Assembly (NCBI RefSeq): GCF_000292525.1
Contig: NZ_AEYF01000044.1
Span: 124,001-188,000 of the forward strand
Length of the DNA stretch: 64,000 bases
From: Rhizobium sp. CCGE 510
Lineage (GTDB): Bacteria; Pseudomonadota; Alphaproteobacteria; Rhizobiales; Rhizobiaceae
Direction of reading: 5' to 3'
Shown here piece after piece: positions 16,968-27,485 of the stretch (positions are counted from its first letter, which is position 1; every line of letters begins with the position of its first letter). The notes under the pieces are model-generated. The model was not told the origin of the DNA and searched no databases. It worked only from the letters and a program-made list of their open reading frames with translations. The position numbers and the translations under genes were made by a program.

Positions 16968-18860
16968 ATGAACACGTCAAGACATCGCAGGTGGCGCAGG
17001 AAGATCGGACCCGTTTCGCGCTGGCTTCCGGCCTTCGCCCGTCTGTCGACGGTCTTCCTGCTGATCGCGCTGGCGCTGTTCGTGGCGTTGAGGGTCGCCG
17101 CACCCTATCTCATTTCGACCGGTTTCGTGCGCTCGGGCATCGAGGACGCGCTGTCGAAATGGACGGGCTATCACGCCGAGATCAAGGGCAGTCCGGTTCT
17201 GGAATTCTGGCCGACGCCGCGCATCACGCTGAACCAGATCACCATCCGCCAGCCGCGCAAAAGCGGCGACAAGCTGCTCGGCAGCATCGACAGCCTGTCG
17301 GCCGATTTCAGCCTCATCGATGCGTTGAGAGGTCGGACAAGCTTTCACGAATTCCACCTGTTGCGCCCCAACCTGGCGCTGACGCGCGACGAGAATGGGC
17401 TGATCGACTGGAGCTATGCCGGCCTGCTCGCTCGCGCAATCAGCGGCGTGCGCACCGAAAACGGCACTGAGGTGCTCGATCCGGATCTCGATGCCGAGAT
17501 CGGCGCGGTAACGGTCGAAGACGGCACACTCACGGTGACCGACATCAAGACCGCCAAGGCCTATCATTTCGACAGCGTCACCGCAGATATCGCCTGGCCT
17601 CGGCTATCCGGCGCGATTTCGGCGGTTGTCATCGCCCGCATCAATGGCGAGGACCTGAAGGTCGACTTCGCTTCGCGCCAGCCGCTGCTCGCCTTTGCCG
17701 GCAGGAATGCCGAGACACGGACGTCGCTCACATCAAACCTGCTGACGGCGCATTTTCAGGGTATTGCCAGTATCGCCAGCCTTTCGGCCCTTTCCGGCAA
17801 TATCACCGCCAGCATTCCCGATATGCCGGCGCTTCTCATATGGTCGGGCAAATCGATCCCCGGCATCGCAACGCTGAAGAGCGCCTCGCTGGAATCCGAC
17901 ATCATGTCGTCGGGCAACGGGCTGCGCTTCAACAATCTCAGCCTGTCGCTGAACGAAGCGAGTGCCACCGGGGTAATGGATCTTTTCACCCAACCCGGCA
18001 AACGACCGAAGATCGGCGGTACGCTCGCCTTCGACGAGATGAACCTCAAGCCGTTCCTCGACGCCTTCGCGCTCAGGCTCGCCGCCGGCGAGGCGGAGGA
18101 AATCTCCGCCGGCATCAGCGGGCCGCTGCGGCTGCTCGATGTCGACGTCAGGCTTTCGGCGCGGCGCGCGCAGATGGGTCTCTTCGAGCTCTCCGATGTC
18201 GGCGCCAGCATGATCGTTGCCGGCGGCGAAGCGAAATTCGATATCGGCGACAGCCGGTTCGAAGGCGGCGAGATGACCGCGCATCTGGAAGCGACGCAGC
18301 GCGACTTCGACGGTGGCGGCAAGCTGCAGCTATCGATTCGCGATGCCGACTTCGCAGCCCTTGCCGAGCGCCTGCAGCTGAAAGGGCCGCTGCCGCTGGC
18401 GACGGGATCGCTCGATCTCGACCTGCAGTCGCCGAAGGCGATCTGGACGACCGGCCTTGCCGACGTCACCGGCAGGCTGCGCTTCTGGACAAGGGAAGGC
18501 ACGATGCCCGGCATCGATTCCGCAGCCCTCAGGACGCAGGCCGCCGAAAAACCGTTCTTCCCGCTGAGCGCGGCAGGAGGCGGTGCCTTTTCTTTCAACC
18601 AACTGAACCTTCAGGCCGATTTCGCCAACGGCTCCGCCGAGATGCACGACGTGCATATTGCCGGCACGGCCGAGACGCTGACGCTTTCCGGCGTCATCAC
18701 CTATCTGTCGAATGGACTGGCGCTTTCCGGATCGCTTGAGTCAACCGACCCGGCCAAGGCGGCAGAGCTACCGCTTCTGCCGTTCTTCATCGGCGGCTCA
18801 TGGCCCAACCCGGTGATCTCGCCGGTCCCGCTTCTCGGCACCACGCCCCATCCGCAATAA
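16968..18860 (+). CDS. AsmA family protein
   Basis: A 630-aa AsmA/TamB-like protein. It has a basic N-terminus (MNTSRHRRWRRK) and one membrane anchor (about residues 26-47, STVFLLIALALFVALRVA). A long periplasmic beta-rich region follows with the AsmA N-terminal pattern (GSPVLEFWPTPRITLNQI, about 74-91) and a C-terminal AsmA_2-type repeat (SGSLESTDPAKAAELPLLPF). These proteins bridge or organise the inner and outer membranes and are linked to lipid or outer-membrane protein homeostasis. The ATG at 16968 is chosen, with a GGCGGAG just upstream although spacing is tight; an upstream TTG has no SD. It is monocistronic and convergent with the pot operon. Confidence 0.85.
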   Translation: MNTSRHRRWRRKIGPVSRWLPAFARLSTVFLLIALALFVALRVAAPYLISTGFVRSGIEDALSKWTGYHAEIKGSPVLEFWPTPRITLNQITIRQPRKSGDKLLGSIDSLSADFSLIDALRGRTSFHEFHLLRPNLALTRDENGLIDWSYAGLLARAISGVRTENGTEVLDPDLDAEIGAVTVEDGTLTVTDIKTAKAYHFDSVTADIAWPRLSGAISAVVIARINGEDLKVDFASRQPLLAFAGRNAETRTSLTSNLLTAHFQGIASIASLSALSGNITASIPDMPALLIWSGKSIPGIATLKSASLESDIMSSGNGLRFNNLSLSLNEASATGVMDLFTQPGKRPKIGGTLAFDEMNLKPFLDAFALRLAAGEAEEISAGISGPLRLLDVDVRLSARRAQMGLFELSDVGASMIVAGGEAKFDIGDSRFEGGEMTAHLEATQRDFDGGGKLQLSIRDADFAALAERLQLKGPLPLATGSLDLDLQSPKAIWTTGLADVTGRLRFWTREGTMPGIDSAALRTQAAEKPFFPLSAAGGGAFSFNQLNLQADFANGSAEMHDVHIAGTAETLTLSGVITYLSNGLALSGSLESTDPAKAAELPLLPFFIGGSWPNPVISPVPLLGTTPHPQ

Positions 18861-18878
18861 TCCGTCTTCTTCGGTCCA

Positions 18879-19697
18879 TCAGGCGCCGGCAGCCGCCGCA
18901 CGCTCGTCCCGCTGGCGCTGGATTTCCCGGCGCTTAGTAACGATCGAGGCGCAGATGACGCCGACCGCGACGATGGCGATCAGGATCGTGCACACAGCGT
19001 TGATCTCCGGCGTCACGCCAAGGCGGACCTGGCTGTAGATTCGCATCGGCAGCGTGGTGGCGCCCGGCCCCGAGGTGAAACTTGCGATCACCAGATCGTC
19101 GAGCGACAGGGTGAAGGCAAGGATCCAGCCGGACAGCACCGCCGGCGCGATGATCGGCAAGGTGATCTCAAAAAAGGTGCGCACCGGCGGCGCGCCGAGA
19201 TCCTGCGCCGCTTCCTCGATCGAATGATCGAAGCTTAAGAGGCGCGACTGCACGACGACGGCGACGAAGCACATGGTGAGCGTCGTGTGCGCCAACGTGA
19301 TCGTCCAGAAGCCGCGGTCGAAGCCGATCGCGACGAAGAGCAGCAGCAGCGACAGGCCGGTGATGACGTCGGGCATGACGAGAGGCGCGTAGATCATGCC
19401 CGAAAACAGCATGCGACCGCGAAAGCGTGTGTAGCGCACCAGCGTCAGCGCCGCCATCGTGCCGAGGATGGTCGCCAACGTCGCCGACAGCAGGCCGACA
19501 CGGATCGTCACCCAGGCAGCGTCCAGCAGGCCCTGGTTCGAGAGCAGCGAGACATACCATTTGGTTGAGAAACCGCCCCAGACGGTGACGAGCTTCGATT
19601 CGTTGAAGGAGAAGATCACCAGAAGCACGATCGGCAGGTAAAGAAAGGCAAAGCCGAGCGTGACGGAGACGATGTTGAAGCGGGTCCATTTCAGCAT
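18879..19697 (-). CDS. potI: Putrescine/spermidine ABC transporter permease PotI (PotC type)
   Basis: A 272-aa inner-membrane permease with about six hydrophobic helices. The coupling loop IEEAAQDLGAPPVRTFFEITLP (about 161-182) is the EAA signature of the PotC/PotI family, and the SLDDLVIASFTSGPG segment near residue 200 is typical of polyamine permeases. It is the last gene of potFGHI and starts 4 bp after potH ends. The putrescine assignment follows from operon order and the binding protein rather than this gene alone. Confidence 0.9.
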   Translation of the reverse strand: MLKWTRFNIVSVTLGFAFLYLPIVLLVIFSFNESKLVTVWGGFSTKWYVSLLSNQGLLDAAWVTIRVGLLSATLATILGTMAALTLVRYTRFRGRMLFSGMIYAPLVMPDVITGLSLLLLFVAIGFDRGFWTITLAHTTLTMCFVAVVVQSRLLSFDHSIEEAAQDLGAPPVRTFFEITLPIIAPAVLSGWILAFTLSLDDLVIASFTSGPGATTLPMRIYSQVRLGVTPEINAVCTILIAIVAVGVICASIVTKRREIQRQRDERAAAAGA

Positions 19698-19701
19698 GAC
19701 T

Positions 19702-20613
19702 TTATCTCCCCCGCTCTTCGGCCTTGGCCTGGGCGTTCTGGAAGAAGACGATCGGGATTACCAGGATCATCAGCAGGATCGTTGCGACCGCCGAGGAGAC
19801 CGGCCAGTCGCGGTTGGCGTTGAACTCGTTCCAGAGCGTCTTGCCGATCATCAGCGTCTGCGAGCCGCCAAGCAGGTCGGGAATGACGAATTCACCGACA
19901 GCGGGAATGAAGACCAGCATGCAGCCGGCCACCACACCGGGGATCGACAGCGGAAAGGTGACGCGCCAGAAAGCCCGGATCGGCGTGCACCCAAGATCCT
20001 GGGCCGCCTCGATCAGCGTATCGTCCATCTTTTCCAGAGCCGAATAGAGCGGCAACACCATGAAGGGCAGATAGGAATAGACGATGCCGATATAGACGGC
20101 GGTAGTGGTGTTGAGGATGATCAGTGGGCTGTCGATGATGTGCAGCGACAGGAGAAGCTGGTTGAAAAGCCCTTCCGGCTTCAGGATCGCGATCCAGGAA
20201 TAAACGCGAATGAGGAAGCTCGTCCAGAACGGCAGGATCACCAGCATCACCAGCGTCGGGCGAATGGTGCGCGGCGCCTGAGCCATGCCATAGGCAATCG
20301 GATAGGCGATCAGCAGTGTTAGGAAAGTGGATATCCCGGCAATCGCCACGCTCGAGACATAAGCGTTGAAATAGAGCGAGTCCTCGGTGAGGTAGGTATA
20401 GTTGTCGAAGGAGAGCTCGCCGATCTTGCTCCAGAGCCCGGCCAAGCCGTCGGTAAGCGAGAAGACGGGCACGTAGGGCGGCATGGCGATCGCCGTCGTC
20501 GACAGCGAAATGCGGAAGACGATGAAGAAGGGCGCCAGGAAGAAGAGCAGCAGCCAGGCGTAAGGGATGGTGATAACGAGGCGATCGTAGAGGCCGGAGG
20601 TGAGCTTGCCCAT
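19702..20613 (-). CDS. potH: Putrescine/spermidine ABC transporter permease PotH (PotB type)
   Basis: A 303-aa permease with the PotB/PotH layout: a first helix at about 13-36 (IPYAWLLLFFLAPFFIVFRI), a large first periplasmic loop (NYTYLTEDSLYFNAY) and the EAA loop LIEAAQDLGCTPIRAFWRVT (about 205-224). It also has the family sequence FIPAVGEFVIPDLLGGSQT (about 240-258). It pairs with PotI to form the membrane channel. The gene lies 4 bp after the potG stop, so expression is coupled. Confidence 0.92.
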   Translation of the reverse strand: MGKLTSGLYDRLVITIPYAWLLLFFLAPFFIVFRISLSTTAIAMPPYVPVFSLTDGLAGLWSKIGELSFDNYTYLTEDSLYFNAYVSSVAIAGISTFLTLLIAYPIAYGMAQAPRTIRPTLVMLVILPFWTSFLIRVYSWIAILKPEGLFNQLLLSLHIIDSPLIILNTTTAVYIGIVYSYLPFMVLPLYSALEKMDDTLIEAAQDLGCTPIRAFWRVTFPLSIPGVVAGCMLVFIPAVGEFVIPDLLGGSQTLMIGKTLWNEFNANRDWPVSSAVATILLMILVIPIVFFQNAQAKAEERGR

Positions 20614-20617
20614 GATG

Positions 20618-21760
20618 TCAATCCTTCAAGAGAACGCCGGCGTTCTCGTCGAAGGAGACCCAGACTTCCTGGTCGTAGGTGAAGGGGTCGTCGACGGAGC
20701 GCTGCGCATTGAGGGATGAGGCCTTGACGATCTTGCCGCTCTGCAATTTCACATGGAAGACGGTCATGTCGCCGAGATAGGCGATGTCCCAGAGTTCGCC
20801 CCTGGCGGCATTGACCGAAGCGTTGGCGGGCGCCTGGCGCGTGACCCGCATCTTTTCCGGCCGGATGGCGAAGCTGACGGCGCTGCCCGCCGACGGTGTC
20901 TCGGAAGAGGCGACGCGCACACTGAAGGCGCTGTCGACTGATATCTCGACGGTGCCGTTGCCAGATGAGGCGACTTTGCCGTCGAAGATATTCACGTCGC
21001 CGATGAAATCCGCGACGAAGCGGCAATTCGGCGCCTCGTAGATCTCCGCCGGCGTTGCCACCTGCACGACCTTGCCGTGGCTCATGACGGCGATACGATC
21101 GGCCATGGTCATCGCCTCTTCCTGGTCGTGGGTGACAACGACGAAGGTGAGGCCGAGGCTCTGCTGCAGGTCCATCAGTTCGAACTGGGTTTCCTCGCGC
21201 AGCTTCTTGTCGAGCGCGCCGAGCGGTTCGTCGAGCAGCAGCACCTTCGGGCGCTTGGCGAGCGAGCGGGCCAGCGCCACGCGCTGGCGCTGGCCGCCGG
21301 AAAGCTGGTTCGGCTTGCGGGAGGCAAACTGCTCGAGCTTGACGAGCTTCAGCATCTGCGAGACGCGATCCGTCATCTCATCCTTCGCCATACCGTCCTG
21401 CTTCAGACCGAAGGCGATATTCTTCTCGACCGTCATGTGCGGGAAAAGCGCATAGGACTGGAACATCATATTGACCGGCCGCTTGTAAGGCGGCGTGCCG
21501 GCCATGTCGGTGCCGTCGAGCACGATTTCGCCGGAGGTTGGCTGCTCGAAGCCGGCGAGCATGCGCAGCAGCGTGGACTTGCCGCAACCAGACGCGCCAA
21601 GCAGCGCAAAGAACTCGCGGTGATAGATATCAAGCGACAGATCGTCGACGGCGGTAAAATCGCCGAAGCGCTTAGTGACATTCTTGACAGCAATAAAGGG
21701 TTTTGCAGAGGGATCGGTCCAAGGCGCAAAAGCGCGGCGGATATTGCCGAGAGACTTCAT
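20618..21760 (-). CDS. potG: Polyamine ABC transporter ATP-binding protein PotG
   Basis: A 380-aa ABC ATPase. Walker A is GASGCGKST (55-63), the signature is LSGGQRQRVALARSLA, Walker B is VLLLDEPLGALD, and the switch histidine is in VVVTHDQEEAMT. A C-terminal TOBE domain (about 290-380) is typical of the PotA/PotG and MalK-type subfamily. The ATG at 21760 (MKSLGNIRRAFAPW) is chosen, with GGGGA upstream; longer readings run through the potF terminator and are rejected. It energises uptake through PotHI. Confidence 0.93.
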   Translation of the reverse strand: MKSLGNIRRAFAPWTDPSAKPFIAVKNVTKRFGDFTAVDDLSLDIYHREFFALLGASGCGKSTLLRMLAGFEQPTSGEIVLDGTDMAGTPPYKRPVNMMFQSYALFPHMTVEKNIAFGLKQDGMAKDEMTDRVSQMLKLVKLEQFASRKPNQLSGGQRQRVALARSLAKRPKVLLLDEPLGALDKKLREETQFELMDLQQSLGLTFVVVTHDQEEAMTMADRIAVMSHGKVVQVATPAEIYEAPNCRFVADFIGDVNIFDGKVASSGNGTVEISVDSAFSVRVASSETPSAGSAVSFAIRPEKMRVTRQAPANASVNAARGELWDIAYLGDMTVFHVKLQSGKIVKASSLNAQRSVDDPFTYDQEVWVSFDENAGVLLKD

Positions 21761-21812
21761 ATTATTCCCCGAGTACACGTTTTCCGGCCTCGACCTGGGC
21801 CGGTAATAGAAA

Positions 21813-21836
21813 GGCCCGGACGTTTCCGTCCAGGCC
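21813..21836 (-). terminator. Hairpin/attenuator between potF and potG
   Basis: Inverted repeat with 10-bp arms (one mismatch) GGCCTGGACG-GAAA-CGTCCGGGCC on the minus strand followed by TTTCTATT, 10 bp after the potF stop. It probably gives partial termination, so that the binding protein is made in excess. Confidence 0.7.
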
Positions 21837-21846
21837 CAAGGCTGCA

Positions 21847-22944
21847 TTATTGGCCGGTAACGACCTTGGTCCAGAGGCGCGTCCCCAGGCGCTGCGTTTT
21901 CGGATCCCACGGCTTGACCGTGAAGAGGTTTTTCATCACCGCCTCGGTCGGATAGACTGCCGGGTCTTCCAGAACGTCCTTGCTGACGAACTGCTGCGAA
22001 GCCTTGTTGCCGTTGGCATAGAAGGTGTGGTCGCTTGCCTTGGCAATGACTTCAGGCTTCATCATGTAGTTCAGGAACTCGTGGGCTTCCGCGACGTGGG
22101 GCGCATCGGCGGGGATAGCCATCATGTCGAACCACATCTGGGCGCCCTGCGGGGGAATCGAATAATTGACCTCGACGCCGTTCTTGGCTTCGGCCGCACG
22201 GTCGCGCGCCTGCAGCATGTCGCCGGAATAGCCGAAGGCGATGCAGATGTCGCCGTTGGCAAGCGCATTGATATATTCGGACGAATGGAATTTGCGGATA
22301 TTGGGGCGGACCGCCGTCAGCAGTTCTTCGGCCTTCTTGAAATCCTCAGCCTTCGTGGAGTTCGGCTCGAGACCCAGATAACGAAACGCCGTGGTGATGA
22401 CGTCCTTCGGTGTGTCGAGAACGTAGATGCCGCAATCCTTGAACTTTGCAGCGACCTTCGGATCGAAGATCACTTCGAGACCGGGCTTGACATCGGGACC
22501 GAGGATTTCGGCGACCTTCTTGACGTTGTAGCCGATGCCGTCGGTACCCCACATGTAATCGACCGCATGTTCGTTGCCCGGGTCATATTCGCCGGTGCGC
22601 TGCTGGATCACATCCCACATGTTGGAAAGGTTCGGCAGCTTCGACTTGTCGAGCTTCTGGAAGACGCCGGCCTGGATCTGGCGCTGCAGGAAGTCGGCGG
22701 TGGGAACGACGACGTCATAACCCGTGCCGCCGGCAAGCAGCTTGGTTTCCACGGTCTCGTTGGAATCGAAGGTGTCGTAGACGACTTTGATACCGGTTTC
22801 CTTGGTGAAGTCGGTAAGGATGCTGTCGTCGATATAATCCGACCAGTTGTAGACGTTGACCACGCGTTCCTGCGCAAAGGCCGGTGCGGCGGCAAGGAGT
22901 GCGGCAACGGCGGCGGCCGTCACGCATAGAATGGTTGACCTCAT
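21847..22944 (-). CDS. potF: Periplasmic putrescine-binding protein PotF
   Basis: A 365-aa polyamine-binding protein. The signal peptide covers about residues 1-24 (MRSTILCVTAAAVAALLAAAP, cleaved near AFA-QE). The mature protein starts RVVNVYNWSDYIDDSIL, the WSDYI/VYNWSDYI block that defines PotD/PotF proteins. Other conserved polyamine-site segments such as GTGYDVVVPT and YMWGTDGIGYN are present. The start at 22944 follows AGGAG by six bases. It is the first gene of potFGHI. Putrescine rather than spermidine is favoured by the PotF-like sequence but not proven. Confidence 0.92.
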   Translation of the reverse strand: MRSTILCVTAAAVAALLAAAPAFAQERVVNVYNWSDYIDDSILTDFTKETGIKVVYDTFDSNETVETKLLAGGTGYDVVVPTADFLQRQIQAGVFQKLDKSKLPNLSNMWDVIQQRTGEYDPGNEHAVDYMWGTDGIGYNVKKVAEILGPDVKPGLEVIFDPKVAAKFKDCGIYVLDTPKDVITTAFRYLGLEPNSTKAEDFKKAEELLTAVRPNIRKFHSSEYINALANGDICIAFGYSGDMLQARDRAAEAKNGVEVNYSIPPQGAQMWFDMMAIPADAPHVAEAHEFLNYMMKPEVIAKASDHTFYANGNKASQQFVSKDVLEDPAVYPTEAVMKNLFTVKPWDPKTQRLGTRLWTKVVTGQ

Positions 22945-23070
22945 GACTTCTCCTGTTTGTTCAAAGATTCCGCACCCCCGGACATCTTTTCCCTCTGGTT
23001 TTTCACGCAGACTAAGAAGGATTTTAACAGCCCACAAGCGTAAAATCCTGCGCTCTCAATGATTTCACAA

Positions 23071-24480
23071 TCACTGGAAGTCGAAGGCGCTCAGCCCGGC
23101 CACCATCTCATCGAGCCCAAGTGGTCTCGTCACCGGCGGCTCGGCGCGGGAAAGACAGCCGCGCCGCTCGCAAAGGCGACAGGCCGGACCGATTTCGACC
23201 GGGTCGAGCGCCGTCGCCTGGCCGTAGACAAGCGCCTCGCCAAGGGCGGCGTCGCAGCCGATCAGGATCGCGGTGCGCCGCAGTCTTTCGCCGAATTCGA
23301 CGCTCGGCCCCTCCAGGGTGCGGGCGACCGTCAGGAAGGATGCGCCGTCCGGCATGACCACCGTTTCGGCGAGAATCTGGCCCGGCTGCAGGAAGGCGGC
23401 GTGGATATTCAGCTTCGGACAGCCGCCGCCGAACCGGGCCTGCGGAAAACCCTGGGCGCCTGCCCTGCGCAGCCGGTGGCCCGCGGCATCGATCTCGATC
23501 AGGAAGAAGGGGGTGGCGGCCGCGCCGGGTCGCTGCAGCATCGTCAGGCGCGCGGCGGCATGGCCGAAGGAGACGCCGAAGCGGGCGCGCAGAATATCGA
23601 TATCGTAGCGCGTCGCCTTGGCGGCCGAGAGAAAGGCCTCATAGGGCATGGCGAGCGCCAGGGCGGCGATGCGGGCAAGCTCGAAGCGGGCGATGCGGCG
23701 CGCCTCGGCCGAGGAGAAGGAGAGATCGTCGAGCTCGGCATCGATGACCGGCAGCAAAGCGAGGGTGGCGACCTCGACTGATATCTCGTGCGCGCGGTCG
23801 GCCGGTGACAGGCGCTCCGAGATGAAAAGCCGCATCGAATGACGGTCGAAGCGGCGGCGCAGATCCGGCATGACATGGACGGGCAGGACACGCACGGCGA
23901 TGCCGCGCTCGGCGCGCAGCCAATCCTTGAGGCCGGCGGCAAGATCGAGGCCGCCGGGGAGCGTTGCGGCAAAGGCTTCGGCCGCCGTCTCGATCCGCCC
24001 GAAATAACCAGACCGGCGCTCCAGCGTCTCGCGCACCTCGTCGAGCGGCAAGCGGCCGGCGGCAATGGGCGCATGGCCCTCAGTGGCCATCAGCGCCGTC
24101 AGATCGGACAGCCTTGCCGTCTGCTCGCGATAGGCGCGGTAGAGCTTGATCATGCCGCTGGCGGCATTGGGCGCGGCCTCGGCCACCTCCACCAGTTCCT
24201 GGTCGCCGGGCAATTCGCCCGAAAGCAGCGGATCGGCAAAGACTTCCTTGAGCTGGCCGAGACTGCCGCCGGTCTGTCCGCGCAACTCCTCCAGGTCGAC
24301 CCTATAGACGCTTGCAAGCTTGAGAAGGAGTTGCACCGTCAGCGGCCGCTGGTTGCGCTCGATCAGGTTCAGATAGGACGGGGATATTTCAAGGGCCTCG
24401 GCCATGGCGGTCTGGGTCAGCGCCAGCGCATTGCGGATGCGCCTGACTTTCGGGCCTGCGAATATCTTCCGTTCCGCCAT
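23071..24480 (-). CDS. XRE-family short-chain fatty-acid/glyoxylate regulator (ScfR/RamB-like)
   Basis: A 469-aa regulator. The N-terminal Cro/XRE helix-turn-helix is at about residues 10-65 (LTQTAMAEALEISPSYLNLIER). It is followed by an IrrE/ImmA-like region whose metal motif is degenerate (AHEISVEVA in place of HExxH), then a DUF2083-type C-terminus with the cysteine cluster CRLCERRGC (about 438-446). The same architecture is seen in RamB, which controls isocitrate lyase and acetate metabolism in actinobacteria, and in ScfR proteins next to aceA in rhizobia. It is divergently transcribed from aceA with 191 bp between the starts, so aceA is the likely target. The ligand is inferred to be an acyl-CoA. 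Confidence 0.88.
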   Translation of the reverse strand: MAERKIFAGPKVRRIRNALALTQTAMAEALEISPSYLNLIERNQRPLTVQLLLKLASVYRVDLEELRGQTGGSLGQLKEVFADPLLSGELPGDQELVEVAEAAPNAASGMIKLYRAYREQTARLSDLTALMATEGHAPIAAGRLPLDEVRETLERRSGYFGRIETAAEAFAATLPGGLDLAAGLKDWLRAERGIAVRVLPVHVMPDLRRRFDRHSMRLFISERLSPADRAHEISVEVATLALLPVIDAELDDLSFSSAEARRIARFELARIAALALAMPYEAFLSAAKATRYDIDILRARFGVSFGHAAARLTMLQRPGAAATPFFLIEIDAAGHRLRRAGAQGFPQARFGGGCPKLNIHAAFLQPGQILAETVVMPDGASFLTVARTLEGPSVEFGERLRRTAILIGCDAALGEALVYGQATALDPVEIGPACRLCERRGCLSRAEPPVTRPLGLDEMVAGLSAFDFQ

Positions 24481-24671
24481 GGCACACCCTTTGACAAGGC
24501 AGGAGCGCTCTATTTACAATATTTTACAAATTCACAGCGCCGGTCTGTCAATCCTCGTCATCTTAACCTCTTTCCATCCAGGAAATCAAAGGTTTTTCTG
24601 GCCATATCGCATCCCGTTGTCAATCTTGTCATCAGCACCCTTTTGTCGGGCTTTTTAGTGAGGAGAGCAGC

Positions 24672-25961
<1,290 letters not shown>

Positions 25962-25982
25962 GACAAAGAGGAGGAGAAGATC

Positions 25983-26219
25983 ATGGCATCCATTTCGCGC
26001 GTCCGGGAACGGGCCGAGGAACAGTCGACCAGCATGAACGAGGATCAGCAGACGACGATCCGCATGCTCGCCAACGACCTGCATCGGCTGAACCAATCGG
26101 TCATGAAAGCCGTCGAGGCCGGCGTCTCGGTCGAGCTGGTGCGCTCGGCCCGCCATCACGGTGGCGACGGCAACTGGGGCGACCTGCTGATCCCCGTCGT
26201 CGTCACCAACCGGCATTGA
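25983..26219 (+). CDS. Small conserved hypothetical protein downstream of aceA
   Basis: A 78-aa soluble protein of unknown function beginning MASISRVRERAEEQSTSMNE. It is mostly helical, with an amphipathic segment (MLANDLHRLNQSVMKAVEAG) and a C-terminal hydrophobic strand (LLIPVVVTN). A strong SD (GAGGAGGAGAAG) precedes the ATG and the gene lies 21 bp after aceA on the same strand, ending before a terminator. This implies cotranscription with aceA, so a role tied to acetate growth or AceA is possible but unproven. Confidence 0.75.
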   Translation: MASISRVRERAEEQSTSMNEDQQTTIRMLANDLHRLNQSVMKAVEAGVSVELVRSARHHGGDGNWGDLLIPVVVTNRH

Positions 26220-26226
26220 AGAGAAC

Positions 26227-26254
26227 GCCCGCGCATCCCCAAAGATGCGTGGGC
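26227..26254 (+). terminator. Terminator of the aceA operon (possibly bidirectional)
   Basis: Hairpin GCCCGCGCATC/GATGCGTGGGC with a short loop, followed by CTTC, between the convergent 78-aa gene and the LysR gene. Confidence 0.65.
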
Positions 26255-26267
26255 CTTCAAAGTTCCG

Positions 26268-27137
26268 TCAGCCGCGGCTCGGTCGTTTTCCGGCGAAGAG
26301 ATCGGCATAACTTTTGATGAGTTTGGTCATGCGGTCGGCGACCGTGCGGATCTCCGGGCGATGGCGATCCTCGGCGTTCATGACGATCCATTGGGCGTGG
26401 CGCAATTCCGGCAGCTCACCGCCCTGGCGCTGCAATTCAGGGTCGAGATCGCCGACAAAACAGGGAAGCACGGTCTTGCCGGCGCCGGCGCGCACCAGAT
26501 CCGGCAGCGAACGCGGCCGGTTGACGGTGGCGACGATCCCCGTTGCGGCATGGGCGTGTGGCCAGCGCAGATAGGCCGATATCGCCTCCTCCTCGGCAAC
26601 ACCGATCCAGCGTTCATCGGTCTCGGCGGCGTTGCGTCTGATATAGACGGCATAGGCCACCTCGCCGAGCCGGCGGGCGGCAAGATTGGCCTCCTCCGGC
26701 TCGAAGGCGCGGATGCCGATATCGCTTTCGCGATAGGCAAGGCTCGCCCGCGCCTCGCCGATGGTGAGCGAAATGGCAAAGCTGTCGCCCGGCATGCGGA
26801 TTGCGGCGAAATTCTCCGTCAGCAGCCAGGCGACCCAGGTGCCGGCGGTAATCCGGACGGTCGTGCCGCCCTCGCCCGATTGCCGCCAAGCCTCCACCTT
26901 GCGGGCGGCGGCCTCCATCTCCTGAAGGTGATCGAGCAGCGCCTGGCCATCCTGGGTCAGGCGGTAGCCGGTCTGGCTGCGCGAAAACAAGGCGCGACCG
27001 ACCTCCTGTTCGAGATCAAGCATGCGCCGGCCGACGGTCGCCGGACTTAGCCCGCTTGCCGTGCTTGCTCCCGTTAGGCCGCCGAGACGGGCGACCTGGA
27101 GGAAAAGCTGATAGGAATCCCAATTCGCATTTTTCAT
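26268..27137 (-). CDS. LysR-family transcriptional regulator
   Basis: A 289-aa LysR protein with the N-terminal helix-turn-helix (residues 1-63, including SGLSPATVGRRMLDLEQEVG) and an effector domain. Part of the effector domain (RITAGTWVAWLLTENFAAI) is of the subclass that binds as GcvA/AmpR-like monomer pairs. It is convergent with the aceA operon and divergent from the 85-aa gene at 27228, which is its most likely neighbour target. The effector is unknown. Confidence 0.88.
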   Translation of the reverse strand: MKNANWDSYQLFLQVARLGGLTGASTASGLSPATVGRRMLDLEQEVGRALFSRSQTGYRLTQDGQALLDHLQEMEAAARKVEAWRQSGEGGTTVRITAGTWVAWLLTENFAAIRMPGDSFAISLTIGEARASLAYRESDIGIRAFEPEEANLAARRLGEVAYAVYIRRNAAETDERWIGVAEEEAISAYLRWPHAHAATGIVATVNRPRSLPDLVRAGAGKTVLPCFVGDLDPELQRQGGELPELRHAQWIVMNAEDRHRPEIRTVADRMTKLIKSYADLFAGKRPSRG

Positions 27138-27227
27138 CGATGAAAAACATAGCGGGATTTTCCCTGTTTATGAAGAGATATTCGATGCCTAAATCATGCG
27201 ATGTCTCTCACAGGAAAGGACATCGCC

Positions 27228-27485
27228 ATGATCGACATGATCACCATTGGGGGCATCCAGGAATATCGGCACACCCGCAGGCCAAGCGGCGGCAGGGCGG
27301 ACGAGGATCGATTCTACGCCGAGTTCGGAGACAGCAGCCTCATTCGCTTCGGCACCTGGTTGACCTCGCTGGACATCAGCCTAAAGCGCGTCGCAACAAA
27401 AGCACGGCGGCGGCGCATAGCTGCGGCGCAATCCGGCGGCGGCTGCGGCCACGTTTCTCAGGCGACTTTCCTTGCCCCGAGGTGA
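27228..27485 (+). CDS. Small hypothetical protein divergent from LysR
   Basis: An 85-aa protein of unknown function starting MIDMITIGGIQEYRHTRRP. A central RFGTWLTSLDISLKRVATKARRRR suggests a helical basic stretch, and the C-terminus is Gly/Cys-poor and unstructured. The start at 27228 is preferred to an upstream ATG at 27201 because AAAGGA lies seven to eight bases before it. It is divergent from the LysR gene (90 bp gap), and its last 28 bases overlap the 3' end of the convergent chemotaxis receptor gene, which is unusual and lowers certainty. Confidence 0.55.
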   Translation: MIDMITIGGIQEYRHTRRPSGGRADEDRFYAEFGDSSLIRFGTWLTSLDISLKRVATKARRRRIAAAQSGGGCGHVSQATFLAPR

